This document shows positions 23,638-37,190 of a DNA stretch of 64,000 bases, piece after piece. The stretch is from Cymodocea nodosa (taxonomy: Eukaryota; Streptophyta; Magnoliopsida; Alismatales; Cymodoceaceae), in NCBI GenBank assembly GCA_036874045.1, contig CM072342.1:1386501-1450500 (forward strand), given 5' to 3'. Position 1 is the first letter of the stretch. Each line of letters begins with the position of its first letter. The notes under the pieces were generated by a model. It had not been told where the DNA came from and did no database searches. It worked only from the letters and a program-made list of their open reading frames with translations. The position numbers and the translations under genes are program-made.

Positions 23638-25398
23638 TTAGATAACTTCGTACTAAATAGGTTCCAAAACCGAGATCGAATTTTCGAAAATTTCGTTGTA
23701 TACCACCATATACAAATAGCGGAATAGCCGATGTAAAATGAACTGCGGCGCTCTAAGTGGCTGCAAGCCTGTCGAAAGAAGATCTATTCGGGATTTAACG
23801 ACTCTGTTTTGGAATCTTCGGAACTTTTCTTTTGAAAAAGGAAGGCACTGCCTGCATTATCTTCCTATATATTGAAATCGGCAGATTCACACGGCCATGC
23901 CACGCATTAAATATGCGCACAAATTCACACGGCACGGTCCGAATTTCGCGTCCGGCCGGCAGACTTCGGTTTACACGTATCTCACTGTGACACTGGATAT
24001 TCGGAAGTGATTATTACGCTCACTATTTTATTTTACTTTATGTGGGGGAGAGCATATAAGTTTGAAAGATGAATGTGACGATAAAGTTCCCTTCGGCCGA
24101 CATTAATTTCGGTATAACGTAATTAATTTACGTTACAACCAAACCAACCTTCTTCACTTTATTCTCTTTATGTATCTACCCCCCCCCCCCCCCCCGGCCC
24201 CTTCACGCGTCGGCGATACTTTAATTTGGGGCGTAGATGCGGCACGGCCCAACGATCGATGAAATAACTATCAACGATCACATGCCATGCTTGAGGATTT
24301 GGTTCGTCACGAATAAATTAAGATAAAAATACAATATTATTAAAAAAGATTACTGGGCCTCGTCCCTTGATCGTTCCATTAATTATTTTATTTTCTTTTA
24401 TTCCGTGGTTTCTTCCGTGGATTCCGGTAGCACTTCCAAGTCCACGGCTCACGTGCCACTCCGTCAAATCGGGCCGGTGATGGGCGGCCTACGGCCTACC
24501 ACACATAGGTAGGTTTAGGCAAAGTTACGCAACTAGATCGTGTTCATTTTATTTAATCACAATCGTATATATTAAAAAAAAATAATAATAAGATTTTATA
24601 ATCAAATTGCTATATCATTTTAATTTATAAGTTTGATACGCTGATTATATAATGTAAGATATCAGTTGTAGAAAAATACGCTTACGTCGCATCATTTTGC
24701 ATGCTGGTTGTAGAATGTGTTAGCACGGTTCGATTTTATTAAATGGTTACTAACAAAATTCTGTCAAGTTAGCCAATAGTGTGATTTAATTGTATTAGGT
24801 GAGTTTCCACATAATTGGATTTGACTTAGTTGACCGTCTATAAATTTACATAGATTTTAAGATAAAAAAGTGTAAGAATTTATACCATTCTATAAAATTA
24901 ATTTATTTTTTAAAATTTTACCTTGATTTTTAAATTGGATTTTGTAATCAGAAAGAGAATCGCGTAAAATCGACAACGATTGCAATCAATATTTTTTTTA
25001 TTATGAAATTCTGGAAAAACTAATTATGAAATATTGCTCAAATTTGTGTTAAATCTATAAGAATAATTTTAAAAAATAATAAAAATAATTTAAAATTTAT
25101 TTTGTTTTTGAAATATAAATAAAAAATAATTAATTGTTTGGATTCTATGTATAATGTTGCCAAACTTTGTATTTGAATAAGAGATGTGCAACTTATTGCT
25201 TTCTAAATATTTGGTCACCATATGTAATAACTCAATCTACCAAGAATAGTGATGTTCTTACATTTATTTAAAATTTAATATCATACAAGTCAATAATACT
25301 AGCAGCAGAGAAAACACTTAATAATGACAATGAAATTTTAACACAAAGATTTTATCGAAAAATACGATATTTTTTATTGAAAAATAAAAAGAGAGGCA
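23638..25398. other. Intergenic DNA
   Basis: No gene recognised. Contains a run of 17 C at about 24180-24196, likely polymorphic. The segment 24540-25390 is AT-rich and plain. The 5' flank of the next gene follows. Confidence 0.5.
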
Positions 25399-25704
25399 GT
25401 GGCTTCCTTGCGTAAATTACCGTTATCACCGGGGGCAAATGAGGCAGAACGCCGGTTCCTCCCCCGCGTTTCCGGTCATTTTACAGTTACACGCTTCCGA
25501 CGCTGTGCGTCTGCTCGTAAAAAATGCGATCTTTCCTTTTCAACTTTCTTTTCCTTCGTTTTCTCTGCCTTCTCCCACCTCCCATCTCCCTACACCTCAT
25601 GCAGAAGGGTGGAGGTGGGGATATCTGGCGTGGCGGTCCATTTCCGTCCTGCCTCCTTCTTCCTTGCTTTGATCCATCTCCTCCTTCCTGTGCTTGCCCA
25701 AGTA

Positions 25705-28700
25705 ATGGTCCGGGATGTTCTCCTCTGTCTCCTACTTGTGCACTTACCATCTGCTTCCCAATCTTTGGGGAGCAATGAATCCTTTCCAATAGGTCTGTCG
25801 TGTTCTTGATTATCGAATTCTCGATCGACCCAGTCACTGTTATTAGCCTGGTTTATTGACAAAGATGGGCTTTTCTTTTCCTTGCTCAAGTTCCGTTACT
25901 ACTGTTTGTTGGTAACCTGGAAAAGTTCAGATTTTTGCTTGTTTGGTCTGTCACTTGTTTTAGTACCGCTGGTTCCGTGCAGATGAACAAAGCTTGGCTC
26001 CACTGGCAACTGGGATTTTGAAGTTTGATCCGGTGAACCTTGGGTCCAGTTCACCATCAACAGCGACGAGGTTTCCACTGGTTTTGGCGGAGAAGAGGAC
26101 GAGAAGGCCGGATGTCCTGCAGAAGTTCAGACCTTATGTTGGTGGGTGGAATATCACCAACAAACACTACTGGGCTGTAAGTCCACTTCTCTCTTGATTG
26201 ATATCATGCGTTTCTTTTCTGAAATATGTTTTCCTGATCACGAGCAGATCATTGATTGTCTTGTTACAGGAGTTTGAATTGGCACGGTCCTTGATTTTGG
26301 ATTATTTTTATAGTAGAATAAAACTGATTTTCGGGTTCAATCATGAAATTTGCAAATATAATTTGTTTTCTTTGGTAAATTATTGATGTTACAATTTCAC
26401 TTCCGTATAATAGGGATCAGGTTCGTCTGCAGAGAGCCTACAGGCAACATGACAATATCATTTTATAAATGACCCTATGCACACACATACATGTATATAT
26501 ATGTATCTACACACACACACACACACACGCATATATATATATAGGTACACAAACACATGCATACATGTGCGTGTGTGCGATAGAGTTATTAAATCTAACA
26601 TCTGCATTCATCAATCTAATTTAGCCTTTACCAAGTTTTATATTAACGTTGTTTGTCACATAAACAGTAAGTAGCTGTACATCTAAAAGTACGTATCATC
26701 CATATATTGACCCTTACCTGTGTTGAAGGTGCTTCATTTCAAGAAGTTTCCATCCTTCTTCATCAACACCTGCACACTGCTTTGTTTTGCTTTATGATTC
26801 AGAGAGTTATGTGGAGTGATTCCATGAATACTCTGATTGATGCATTAATCCAATCAAATGATTCATATAAAGTGCATGTTGGATCTTCACAAGAATGCAT
26901 AATTTGACTGTTTAATAATTTTGCCATCGTTCTTTGGTAAAAAGATAGTATGTTTTTTGTTTAATTTATGACACTTGTAGCCACTGCATTGCTTCTTCTT
27001 CTTTTTCTGAATGATCTGTTACTTCTATCATATTTATATTTACTTTCAAATGATTATTTATATCTTTATAGTCTGTTGGTTACACAGGTACACCTGGATT
27101 TGTTCTTGCATTTCTGTGGTTTGTTTCCTATGGGTTGGCATTGATTCTACAACGATACCTAAAATGTGGCATCAATATCAACAACAAAGGCTCACCTTGG
27201 TCAAACGAGTTTTTTCTCGTGTTGCTACTTATATTCACATGCATTGCAGGGTAATCGTCCAAACATTTAAGCATCTGTAATGTTGTTGCTGCTTGTCTTT
27301 TCATGCACAGCTTATGAATCTTGCTCATTATTCTCAATCCATAGTCATGCAACTCAGTGAGGTTATACCAACTTCAGCTCTATATTGGGAAAATACAGGA
27401 TTTCTTGTAGATTGTTTATTCCATGCAAAGTTTGTGTACAAAAAATATTTACCATGATACATTGCAAGCTGAAATCAGATTCTTTGAAAAGCAATATGAT
27501 TTCTTGTGGATTAGTCTATCAATATTTGTAATGAAATCTTTGAATCACCTTCCCTCATTTTTTACGATGCTCAAAACTGAAGGTACAGGCAGAAGATCTT
27601 CATGTTAAATTAGAGCATAATATGCTATGGTTTTTCATGGAGGTGCTTGTTATGGCACATAAAATTAAGCTTCATGCTTCCTTTCCTTTGTTTTTTCTCC
27701 AGAACTGGATGCATTCTTCTCTCCATTGGACAGGATGGGGTCCATGAAGAAGTTTTGAATACCATAAAGTTTGTTGTTAATCAATCGGAATTTACTGTTC
27801 AGATCCTTAGAAATGTTACAGAATATCTGTCACTTGCCAAGGCCATAAATGTGGAAGAGGTCATCCTCCCAGTAGACGTTCAGGAAAAAATCAACAAGTT
27901 GAATGCACAATTGGATGGTGCAGCAAGTACTTTGTCAGATAAGACTAGGGAGAATTCTTCTAAAACAAAGAAAGTACTTGGTGAAGTGTATGATCTTGCA
28001 CACCTGCCTGTACTTTGAATTTGATCTGACACATTGAATTGTTTCATTGATTACAATATGCTGATGTATGGAATTCTGAATTCTTTTTCAGGAGATGTGC
28101 TTTAATTGTGGTAGTGGCAATAATGCTTTTCCTAACCATGCTTGGATTATGTATGAGTACTCTTGAGCCAAATCAACCTCATTCTTGCTTTGAACTTTTA
28201 TTGACTTTCTATTGTCACTTTCTGATGTCCTGCAGTGCTTTTGATCCTTGGACGCCAACATGCAATTTACATGTATGTGAATATTTTGTATAATAATGCT
28301 AGCCTATCCAAGTAACTGTGTCTGTTCTTTGATATGCTCTCTCTTCTTTCCTTATAGGTTTAATCTCTCAGTTTCTGCTTCTTGTGATCACATCTGACTA
28401 GATAACTTGTGAATATTTTTTTGATAGAATACCTCTTGATTCCTTCTAGGTTTGTTCTCAGTGGCTGGCTTCTCGTGGCATGCACTTTTGTTATCTGTGG
28501 TATTTTTATCGTCCTCAACAAGTAAGTCAATATCTTCTTTTTTTATGTTCATCAGCAGCTTAAGCCTATCTTTGTCATTCAGACTTCTCATTGGTGATCC
28601 TTATCTGGTAACGGAAATCATCCAATCTTTTCTTGAAATAAAGGGGTCTATCTTCACACCCCTGTCTTGCATCCTTAGTTCCATAAACATGGTTCTTTGT

Positions 28701-30156
28701 ATGATAATCTATATAAAAATATGGATAAATTTGAGGCAAATGCATAAAACTGCGATGAATGTATGTGTTATTTTGTAGAAGGATCTACCCCCAAGGCCCA
28801 AACTAAGATTTTGCAGTCACACATTTTATCAAATTGTTTGTTCAACTCCATGTAGGTGACATCAAACACCCTACCAGTGATTAAGTGTACACACAAAGAG
28901 ATAAAAGCCATATTAATCAACATAGTCACAAATTTAATGGCTTCTAAAGGTGTAATGGATAAAACATGGATATCTATCTTTCATTGTTTTCCTTTTAAGA
29001 AATTGGGAGCCATGCATTTAACCCAGTACTTGGGATTTGGATCGTGAATCGCTCTGTATTTGTTTGTAAGGCCATTTGAGATCTTCTTCTATACCTTCTA
29101 GCCTTATTTATGTGCATTGTTTACTACCATTCTTTATCTATAAATTATTGTCTTTGTAGTCAAAATCCATAATCACCACTTTCATGGTGATCAGTGCTGT
29201 TTCAGATACCTGTATGGCAATGGTTGAATGGGTGGACAATCCTCATGCCGAGACAGCCCTTAGCAACATACTTCCTTGTGTCGATGAGAAGACCTCCAAC
29301 CAGACATTTTTCGAAAGCAGAGAAGTCGTTCGTCAACTTGTAAATGTCGTCAATACAGCTATAAACACCGTTGCCAATGCAAACGGCACTCAACTGCAGA
29401 GCACTTCCTATTTCTATAATCAATCTGGACCTCTGATGCCACCTCTTTGTCACCCACCCGATTCCCTGTCAAGTGATCGAGAATGCGAACTCCAGGGACA
29501 GGGAGTGTCTCTTGCTAATGCTTCTTCGGTATGTTTCTGCTTACTGTTTCTCTTGCGATGTGGCGTCATTCTACGTTCTTATGCTGCGTTGAATCTCTGC
29601 ATCGCCGGTCAAATATTTAACATGCTAACGACATTCTGAAATCCAGAAACTACGTGTATTGATGGTCTGCATATTTGCTGATGTTTCATTCTTTGATGTG
29701 CCATGATTTCAGGTGTGGCTGAACTACACTTGCATGACATCTACCTCAGGTTTGTGTGCTGGCCCAGGAAGAGTTACCCCTGACATACACCGGGAGCTGG
29801 TGTCAGCAGTGAATGCCACTTACGCCCTTGACCACTACACACCTTTGTTGCTCAGCCTTCGCAACTGCAGTTTCGTCCGTGACACGTTCAACACAATAAC
29901 ATCTCACTACTGCCCTGGTTTGGATCTCAACCTCACTGTTGTGACTGTTGGGCTGGGCATAATCTCTGCCGGAATCATGTTGTGCCTCATCCTGTGGATT
30001 CTTCATGCAAACCACCCCAAAAGGGGGGAGGTGTTTGTGCCACTGACCAATGTTAATATTGCCAGTGATGGAAATAAAGATCAGATGCGAGTCTTCTTAA
30101 ACGGTACATCCCCATGCAACACACAGCGGAATCATTCCAAAACACAAAGTATGTAA
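25705..30156 (+). CDS. Five-span membrane glycoprotein-like protein (At2g12400-type)
   Basis: Nine exons with consistent phases: 25705-25792, 25983-26176, 27072-27250, 27703-27987, 28092-28150, 28236-28272, 28450-28521, 29195-29528, 29713-30156; 563 residues. A signal-like leader (VLLCLLLVHLP) is followed by five hydrophobic spans at about 97-118, 136-157, 250-272, 283-303 and 492-513. Two large loops, about 158-249 and 304-491, bear many NxS/T sites (NVT, NQT, NGT, NYT, NAT, NCS, NLT) and paired cysteines in the second. This matches an uncharacterised plant family annotated only as transmembrane protein. The layout of leader, five spans and two large glycosylated loops resembles animal prominin and tweety proteins, but that is topology, not shown homology. 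The in-frame ATG at 25399 would add an unlikely Ser/Arg-rich stretch, so I prefer 25705. Function unknown. Confidence 0.85.
26510..26545 (+). repeat. (AC)n/(AT)n microsatellite in an intron
   Basis: ACACACAC run followed by TATATATA in the second intron of the membrane-protein gene, with further CATACATG-rich sequence around it (26477-26575). Confidence 0.8.
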
Positions 30157-30352
30157 GCAGCTGGGGGTGAATTTCATTCACCATTTGTGTTTAGAAGCAT
30201 ATAGGGGTGAACCAGCCATTTATATACCAAGAATGTAATCACCAAGCATATGATGAAATGAAATGTTCTCATGAACCTTGATTGAATACAGAATAATCGA
30301 GATTTCCATATTTTTTTGGTGCTTGGTGGTATAGATTTCCATCTTGTTACCA

Positions 30353-30512
30353 ATATATGTATATATTTCAATTAAGATAATCAAACAAACGTGGCTTCTG
30401 AGTTTTTGCTATTTTTCTTTGAAAATATCTTTACCAGTTGTAGTCTTTCATCTTCTCATATATGAAGAAGCCATGCTTGCTTGATTATCTTAATTGAAAT
30501 ATATACATATAT
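30353..30512. repeat. Near-perfect 46-bp inverted repeat (hairpin)
   Basis: Arms 30353-30398 and 30467-30512 are reverse complements over 46 bases with about four mismatches, separated by 68 bases. The left arm runs from ATATATGTATATATTTC to GTGGCTTC. It lies about 200 bp after the membrane-protein stop codon, possibly in its 3' UTR. It could be a fold-back element, a young small-RNA hairpin or a local inverted duplication. Confidence 0.85.
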
Positions 30513-33500
30513 TTGATGTTGCTTCTACAAGATAGGTTTCTGTAACAGATACTAAGTGGTGTCTGCAACCATCATGATTAGTATCAGTCGAGGTAGATGG
30601 TGAAACCCAGGCAGTGCCGATCACCTAAGAACCTAAAAAGCTTGCATTTGTGAAGACAGATATCAGGTTGATGATGGTGTTGGCCACAAGGCCAACAAAC
30701 GGCCTTGCAAAGCTTTCAAAGCACACACAATTCCACCAACCAATGCCAGAAATCTCCGATACAGCCAAGATTCCGGCCAAAATCATGCCTTTGATGTTCA
30801 ACGTTGGCCTCCTATGGGCATGACCATTTCAAATCAATCGCATTTGCAGACAGACATGCGGATGTGTGTTGGAACGCGTCTAGTTGTGGATCACCACAAA
30901 ATCACATTGAAATCTTGTAAGTCGTTCAACGGCCTTTAGGAATCTTCCATTGCCATCGATCTTACTCTGAATGAAAGTAGCTGAAAGTTAGTTAAGCCCG
31001 TCCTCTTCTGCAACTCTGTTCTGTTAATCGTTAATCAAACTGAACAACATCGCTTGTTTGGACAAGGACTGATGTGCATGGTCATTGGCTCCTATTTAAT
31101 ATGATGATGAACAGAGCGATCTTTTTTAACATGCACCAGTAAATTCCTTTGTTGACGGTACCTCATGAGGAGGACCTTGTGGAGAGGGACACCTCATGAT
31201 GGACACTTGCAGCACAAGTCATCACCCCCCACCTTATAATCTTCTGTTGTTCTGATCCTTCAGCTCACCAAGAGTCGATGCTTCTCACTGAGATACTTAC
31301 CTGTTTTGCAGAAATATGATAACTTATCATCCTTGTTTTTTTTTCTTTCTTTCTTCCCTTTCTCTCCTAATCTCCACCACTGAAAGCTTTCTTTCAGGTG
31401 CAAAAGCTCTAGATTCAGTGTCTCTTCCATGTTTTTATTAAGAAGAAAGAAAGGAACAGAGGTAGAAAAGATTGGGAGTCTAACAGATGATCTCACCATC
31501 CACTCCTAAACTGTTCCAACAAACACAACATTTTGGTGGGCTATCAGCATCCTCCCTCCCAACTTTCATGTCTTTGATTTCCACACACACCCCAGAAGAA
31601 AACAAAAGATGTGAGAATTCAAGGAGATCACCACAAATGCCGCCCCCCTGTGAGAATAGGAAAAGAGATGCCATTGCAGGTTGTTGAACCAAGCTTCCTT
31701 CCAAGATCTACCCCATTGATGTGAGTCCAATTAAAAACCTAATCAGAAAACATCACGCCAAGGGAGAAAGGAGGTCAGGAACAAACAAAAACAAATCATT
31801 TTGATTGGGTGGGTTGCCAACCGAACCAACCACTCAGGAATTCAAATGAATGAGGTCCACATTTCTCCCACGGGTCACCAATCAACTATTTCTTAGCTCA
31901 CACTTGTTTGACATTAACTATGACATCTTTCTCTGTTTAAATTTAAACTTAAAATTTTATTTTCTTTCTTTAAGGCCTCTTAAGATTATAACTTCATCAT
32001 CTGTCATTGTTCTCGTTGACTTCCTTCGGAGGGTAGCTTTTAAGCAACTAATTATAAACGATATCTTTCTAGCAGACGAAGTTTCTTCAACCGACCATAA
32101 ATAAACATGTATGGACTGAGAAATCAATTAATCACGTCTCTTCTCATTTCACAATTGCTTTGGGTAAAAAGTGACGTGAATTCGAAATTCAATAACATTA
32201 CTCGTTTTCAAAATAAGAAACAGAAAAATATCACAGCTACTAAAAATCGCCATCGCGGTAGGTAGAAAAAAGGAAAAGAAAAGATAACGTAAGATCTACC
32301 CTTCAAATTTATTTTCTAATAATAATTCCAATGAAATTCGGCATCCAAATGTATGGAAATTGCATTGATCGGATTCTACTGCTATCTAAATTTTGATATA
32401 TATATTTTTAATTTTATGGCAGGGTTCTAGATTAAATGAAAATCATAGATTAGAACTAGAAGTCCCATCCTTCATGTAAATAATTTAAAGTACGTAATAC
32501 ACATAATCTTGTTTATTACCAGAGGTAACGACATATCTCATTTTTATTACTGTTTTTAAAAAAATAATCAAGCTAACAATATATATTCATTTGTTTATAA
32601 ATACCTGTTTAGCTCTATGTAAAAAATTCCATGTAACCCGTTCCCTTTCACAAATAAATAACTTATCTTAGTTGCAAATATTTATATTTGTATTTACGTA
32701 TAAGTCAAATCGTCCATCTACCTCAATTAATGGTCAAGATTTAAGGATTTTAATATTTGCAAAAATTTATGAGACTTTCACAGATACGTACAAAAATAAT
32801 GACAATAAGGACAACCATTCTAACCATCCAAATCCATTTGAAAAACATTCAAAACTCATATATTTTTGATGACGGTAGTATTTTTCCTGCAATTTGAATA
32901 AAGATCTCATCAAAAGATATATATATATCACCGACTGTATTATAAGTCGATTTTAAAAATAATTTTACGTTCATAAATACACACTATTATTAAAAAAATA
33001 CGATACAAGTTTTTCCCAAAAAGTAACATTTCTTTATGAAATCAAAGGCCGATATTTGTTTTATTTTACAAATTAAGAACAAGCAGCTACATCAAATAAA
33101 AGAATAATTTCATAATATTTAAAAAAGTAGGAAGATTGAAAAAGAGAAGAGACTTTAATATTCTCCTTTAACAATATTTATTGAGTATTTATATACTTAG
33201 AATTGACTCAAAAGGAATCTAATGAAATTTAAATTCTAAAAACTGAAGTACCTACGCATGTAATTCATTTTCTTAGGATTCTGGACTTCCGTGGGTGTAC
33301 CAGATGAAAATATGTCCAAAATTCATTTTCCGAGATAGAATCTTATATAATGATCATCATATATAAGGTTAATTGACATTTATTATTATTTTTACACATT
33401 ACTAATATTATAAATTAAAAATAATTAATTTAAGTTTCGACACTTTACTAAATATATAAATATCTAAATTTTAATTTCGAATAGATTCTAAGAAGATTAA

Positions 33501-33700
33501 TTATTATTATTTTTCATTTCGGTTTTAAAACCCGTCATTTGCAGGATGTAATGGACTTTTTTTTTTTTTTTTCTTGAAAAGTACGTTACGGATTTAAGAA
33601 CGGTGAAAAGTATGTTTACCTCTCGGATAGTCGGTCAAACGGAAGATTAAGAATCCGAAAATCCGAATCTGCGATAATTTGAATTAAGAAGAGAATGTAA
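30513..33700. other. Intergenic DNA without recognised genes
   Basis: 30540-31750 is moderately GC-rich with several short frames that resemble no family; 31800-33700 is AT-rich. No microRNA from the conserved set was found here by eye. Confidence 0.45.
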
Positions 33701-34830
33701 CGTTGTTCGCCTTGGAGCTTATGATTCCCATATGCTCGGAAAACGCCCACGGCGTGCACGACCGACGACGGCCTTCACCTCCGCCTTTTGGAATTGGAAG
33801 GAGAAGAGAACGTGGTCAACGTGCAGTGGCGGTTACTCACAGCAATCAACACCCACCTCTCTCCCACACCCCAATCAATTCTCAACCATTGAACACTATT
33901 AAAATCTGCTGCTCTTACTGCGCTGCCGTTGGGAGATGAAAAGAACTGTAAAATCTTGCAAGGGTAATTGATTTGGTCCTCCATGTTGTTGGGTTTTGAT
34001 CTGTGTCTCTGTTTCCTTTTCTTTTTTTTGAAACGGAAGAAAGCTTGAGTGAGGTTCTTTGTATTTTGTTGGTATTGGTTTGGATTCTGCAAATAAATAC
34101 CCCAGTTTACACTCCATCTCTTGCTTTCTTCCTGAGCTCCTTCCCTTCCCTTCTCTTCTCCTCTTCCTCCCCCGGAAAACCTTCCCTCTCCTTCTTCCTC
34201 TAATCAAATATTCAATAACCCCCTCTTTCGTCTCCTCAAGATATCCAATTCCTTCGCTTTAAGTCTCCACCTCTCTCATATTCCTGAACCGACTTTACCT
34301 TTTTTCCATGGTGTACACCATCCACGTTCTGTTTCCATATCCGCGGAGGAGGGAGGAGGAGGAGGAGGAGGAGGAGGAGGAGGAGGAGGAGGAGCAACTT
34401 TTGCGCACATAAAAGCTGTCGCCTTTTCCAACTTGGTACAGCTTTTTCTCTCCTCCTCTTTTGGGTGTGGGTGTTGGTGGTTGTTTGTTTGGTGGTGATA
34501 TGAAGCTGAAACACCATTTTCAAAGTTGCTTCCATTCTTGGGTGATTTATGCTGTTCGACCTCTCTCTGCTTTTGAAGTCATGGGTCGATTACCTTTGCT
34601 CTTTCTATGTCATTCATGTTTCCTCGTTTCTTTCTTCACGCGTGGATTTTTGGTTCTCCATGGTATCTTTGTTTTCACTGTTTTTGTATTTTTTTTGGGG
34701 TTCTTTCGTTCTTCTTCTTCTTCTTCTCTTCATGCCATTTGGGTTTTTCTCATGGTTTTCAGGTTCTGCCATATTGACTGTTTTCAGCTTGGGTTTCTGA
34801 GGGCTACAACTTCCATTCGATTTTGGAAGC
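33700..34830 (+). promoter_or_regulatory. Promoter and 5' UTR region of the RING-CH gene
   Basis: A pyrimidine-rich stretch at about 34120-34200 and a (GGA)n microsatellite at 34346-34393 precede a T-rich leader with short upstream frames before the ATG at 34831. Likely transcribed leader; the start point is not evident. Confidence 0.45.
34346..34393 (+). repeat. (GGA)n microsatellite
   Basis: About 48 bases of almost pure GGA repeats, in the likely 5' region of the RING-CH gene. Purine-pyrimidine asymmetric and probably length-variable. Confidence 0.9.
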
Positions 34831-37190
34831 ATGGGAGACCACTTCGTGCTCTTGGTGGACAGACTACTCACAGAATCGACGTTGGAGGCTGTAATCGAGA
34901 GTAGGAACCACTCTTACCAGGTGGAGAAAGCAATAATAGATCCGTCGCAGCAAATCTTGACAGAGGTCACGCCTGTTCAAAGCAAGTGCATTGATGGGAC
35001 CTCAGCTAGGAAGCTGGTTCAGTGTAGAATCTGCCATGATGAAGATGAAGACTGCAGCATGGAATCTCCTTGTTCATGTTGTGGTAGCCTCAAGGTAACG
35101 GAAGTGGATCATCAATTTTAAATGTTATTTTCGTTTCCAACTGCTTTTGTTTCCTCCCATGCTACTACATCTGGAAATTACAATTGAAATCTTAATTTTT
35201 TCCAAAAAAGTATCTTAAATTGAAAACCAAAACTGTTTGTATTTTCAAAAAATAATTTTGCAAATTGTGATTGAGATTTTGAAAGCACAGGATTATGCTA
35301 TTAGCTTTTTGAAAAACACTAGGTGAGTTTGAAGAATTGGAGTTGGAATCATAGCTTCTTCTTTAAAGTTGACTGACTTATTGGAAAAAATATATATATT
35401 TTTTCTAGTTTTTCATGGCTTTTCATATATGTATGGGTGGGAATGTTGTTATCTCATCATCTGTTTATTTGTAGGTTACCTAAAACTCGACAGATATTAC
35501 CTACCCATTTACCTGTAGTTTTAAGAGTTCAATGTTATTATAAACATTCATGGTTAGGAATGTTTTTTAAGTATTCATTTTACAGTTGGTAATAATAAAG
35601 CTTATATTTGAAATAAACAAATACTTTTTTTCTATTGTAAATATTTGTTTTAGACGTAATCTTCATTGTTTATGAATTTTAAGTTAAAACGTATTTTAAC
35701 CATAAGATGAACAATTACAGTAATTTTAACTTCTTTATCTGCAACTCTATTATTTCATGGGTTTAATACTGGCAGGGTTATAAATAAGCTTATATTGGCT
35801 TTGTACCCACCCCACCTGGTTTATAAAACCACCTTTCTATAAAAGACTTGTTAGGACGGTAATTCCAAATGTAACCTTAAAAGTTTTTAAACACACAAGT
35901 TGCATTTCCTGCAGTTTCAAACATAACCTTAGATTGATTTGTTCTGGTTGAATCCGTATTCTCTCCTTGCTCTTCCATTTCTCAAGACATTTACATTTGA
36001 TTATTGTGTTGGCTTGGCATGATCCACTGTTGCAGTACGCTCACAGGAAATGTGTTCAAAGATGGTGCAACGAGAAGGGTGACACCATTTGTGAGATCTG
36101 CCTTCAGGTGGTTTCCACTATTTTTTGTTAATGCAAGTACTAGACCACGCTTGAAAAATTTATCTGCCTTGCAACTTTGGTAGATGATGACACATTTCTT
36201 TCTCATCTGTGTTGTTGTCACCAAAACACCAGGAGTTCAAGCCAGGGTACACTACACCCCCTCAGTTGCTTCACTACAGTGGAATGCCAATGAACTTCCG
36301 GTACCCTCAGTTCATGGCGCCCAACTCTAGCTAGAATTTTTTTTTTCTCTCGGACCAAGATTTAAATTCCCACGTCTACTTAGAACTTTTTCTCATCAAT
36401 TTCGTGAATATGGGTACGAATTTTCCTTCTGATGCCTTTCCTCTTATGCCAGGGGGAACTGGGAAATTTCGAGAGAGGTCAACAACCTCCGCAATCCTCG
36501 GGTTTTCGCCGAGTCTAGATATGATGAGGATTATGAGGATTCAACTGCAAGAAGTGTGCTGTATTGCCGTTTGGTTGCTGTCATTGTGAGCTTGCTTTCT
36601 TTAGTTCTCGTTCACCTCGCAATTGCAATTCGATTCTACCTCGCTTCCTTAAGCATGTGGTGGTGTGTTTCCTTTCATTCCCTTCTGCAGTTTGTGGTTC
36701 TCTTGGCGTTACGCCACACCCTCCCAATCTTGATAGGAGGAGAGGAGCGGTACTCCTTCGCAGCTTTTTCTGTAAGTTTCTTGGCAAAGCCTCCTTTAGT
36801 GGTTGTGTGATATGTATGTATATCATTCACGTCTGATCTCTGCTTCTTTCTTCCTTCGTACCCATCAATCAGATTATGCTGTTGAGAATTGCTGGGGTTC
36901 TCGTTCCCGTCTACGTGATGGCTCGTGCTTTGTCTGTCTTCCACCATCATAGACGTCGGCAACAGGTAATCGATAATATGCTTGAATTCTTCTTAAACAA
37001 TGTTGTTGTACACTTGTAGACAGGCATTGTTCTTCGTGTTCGTTGCCAGATCCTAACTTTTCCTTTGCAATGTTATGTTCTTGGTGAGACTCGAGAGCTT
37101 CCCGTTGCAGAAGTATCCTCAAGTGATGAAGATGAGACGCGTTTCTCACCGCAGTTGCAGACTCGACCACATTCAATACATATCCAGTAG
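34831..37190 (+). CDS. RING-CH (RINGv, MARCH-type) E3 ubiquitin ligase
   Basis: Seven exons: 34831-35094, 36036-36107, 36233-36300, 36453-36585, 36691-36771, 36873-36965, 37050-37190; 283 residues. The RING-CH domain spans about 65-110 with the C4HC3 pattern C65, C68, C81, C83, H91, C94, C107, C110, followed by a Trp-containing helix ([10 protein letters not shown]). After it come [10 protein letters not shown], typical of the plant DUF3675 group, and two membrane spans near 171-195 and 207-226. MARCH-type enzymes transfer ubiquitin to membrane proteins, often at endomembranes. I chose the acceptor at 37050 because its tail ([20 protein letters not shown]) looks protein-like. An acceptor at 37111 would give a different, Arg-rich tail ending at 37254. 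The substrate is unknown. Confidence 0.9.

Noticed and set aside
25399-25704. Upstream in-frame ATG as start of the membrane protein
   Set aside because: The added residues are Ser/Arg/Phe-rich and unlike a conserved N-terminus, whereas the next Met starts a normal leader.
31200-31720. Candidate microRNA in the GC-richer intergenic patch
   Set aside because: No match to conserved plant microRNAs and no matching arm nearby.
34461-34904. 147-codon frame before the RING-CH gene
   Set aside because: Phe/Ser-rich translation of a T-rich leader; overlaps the true start in another frame.
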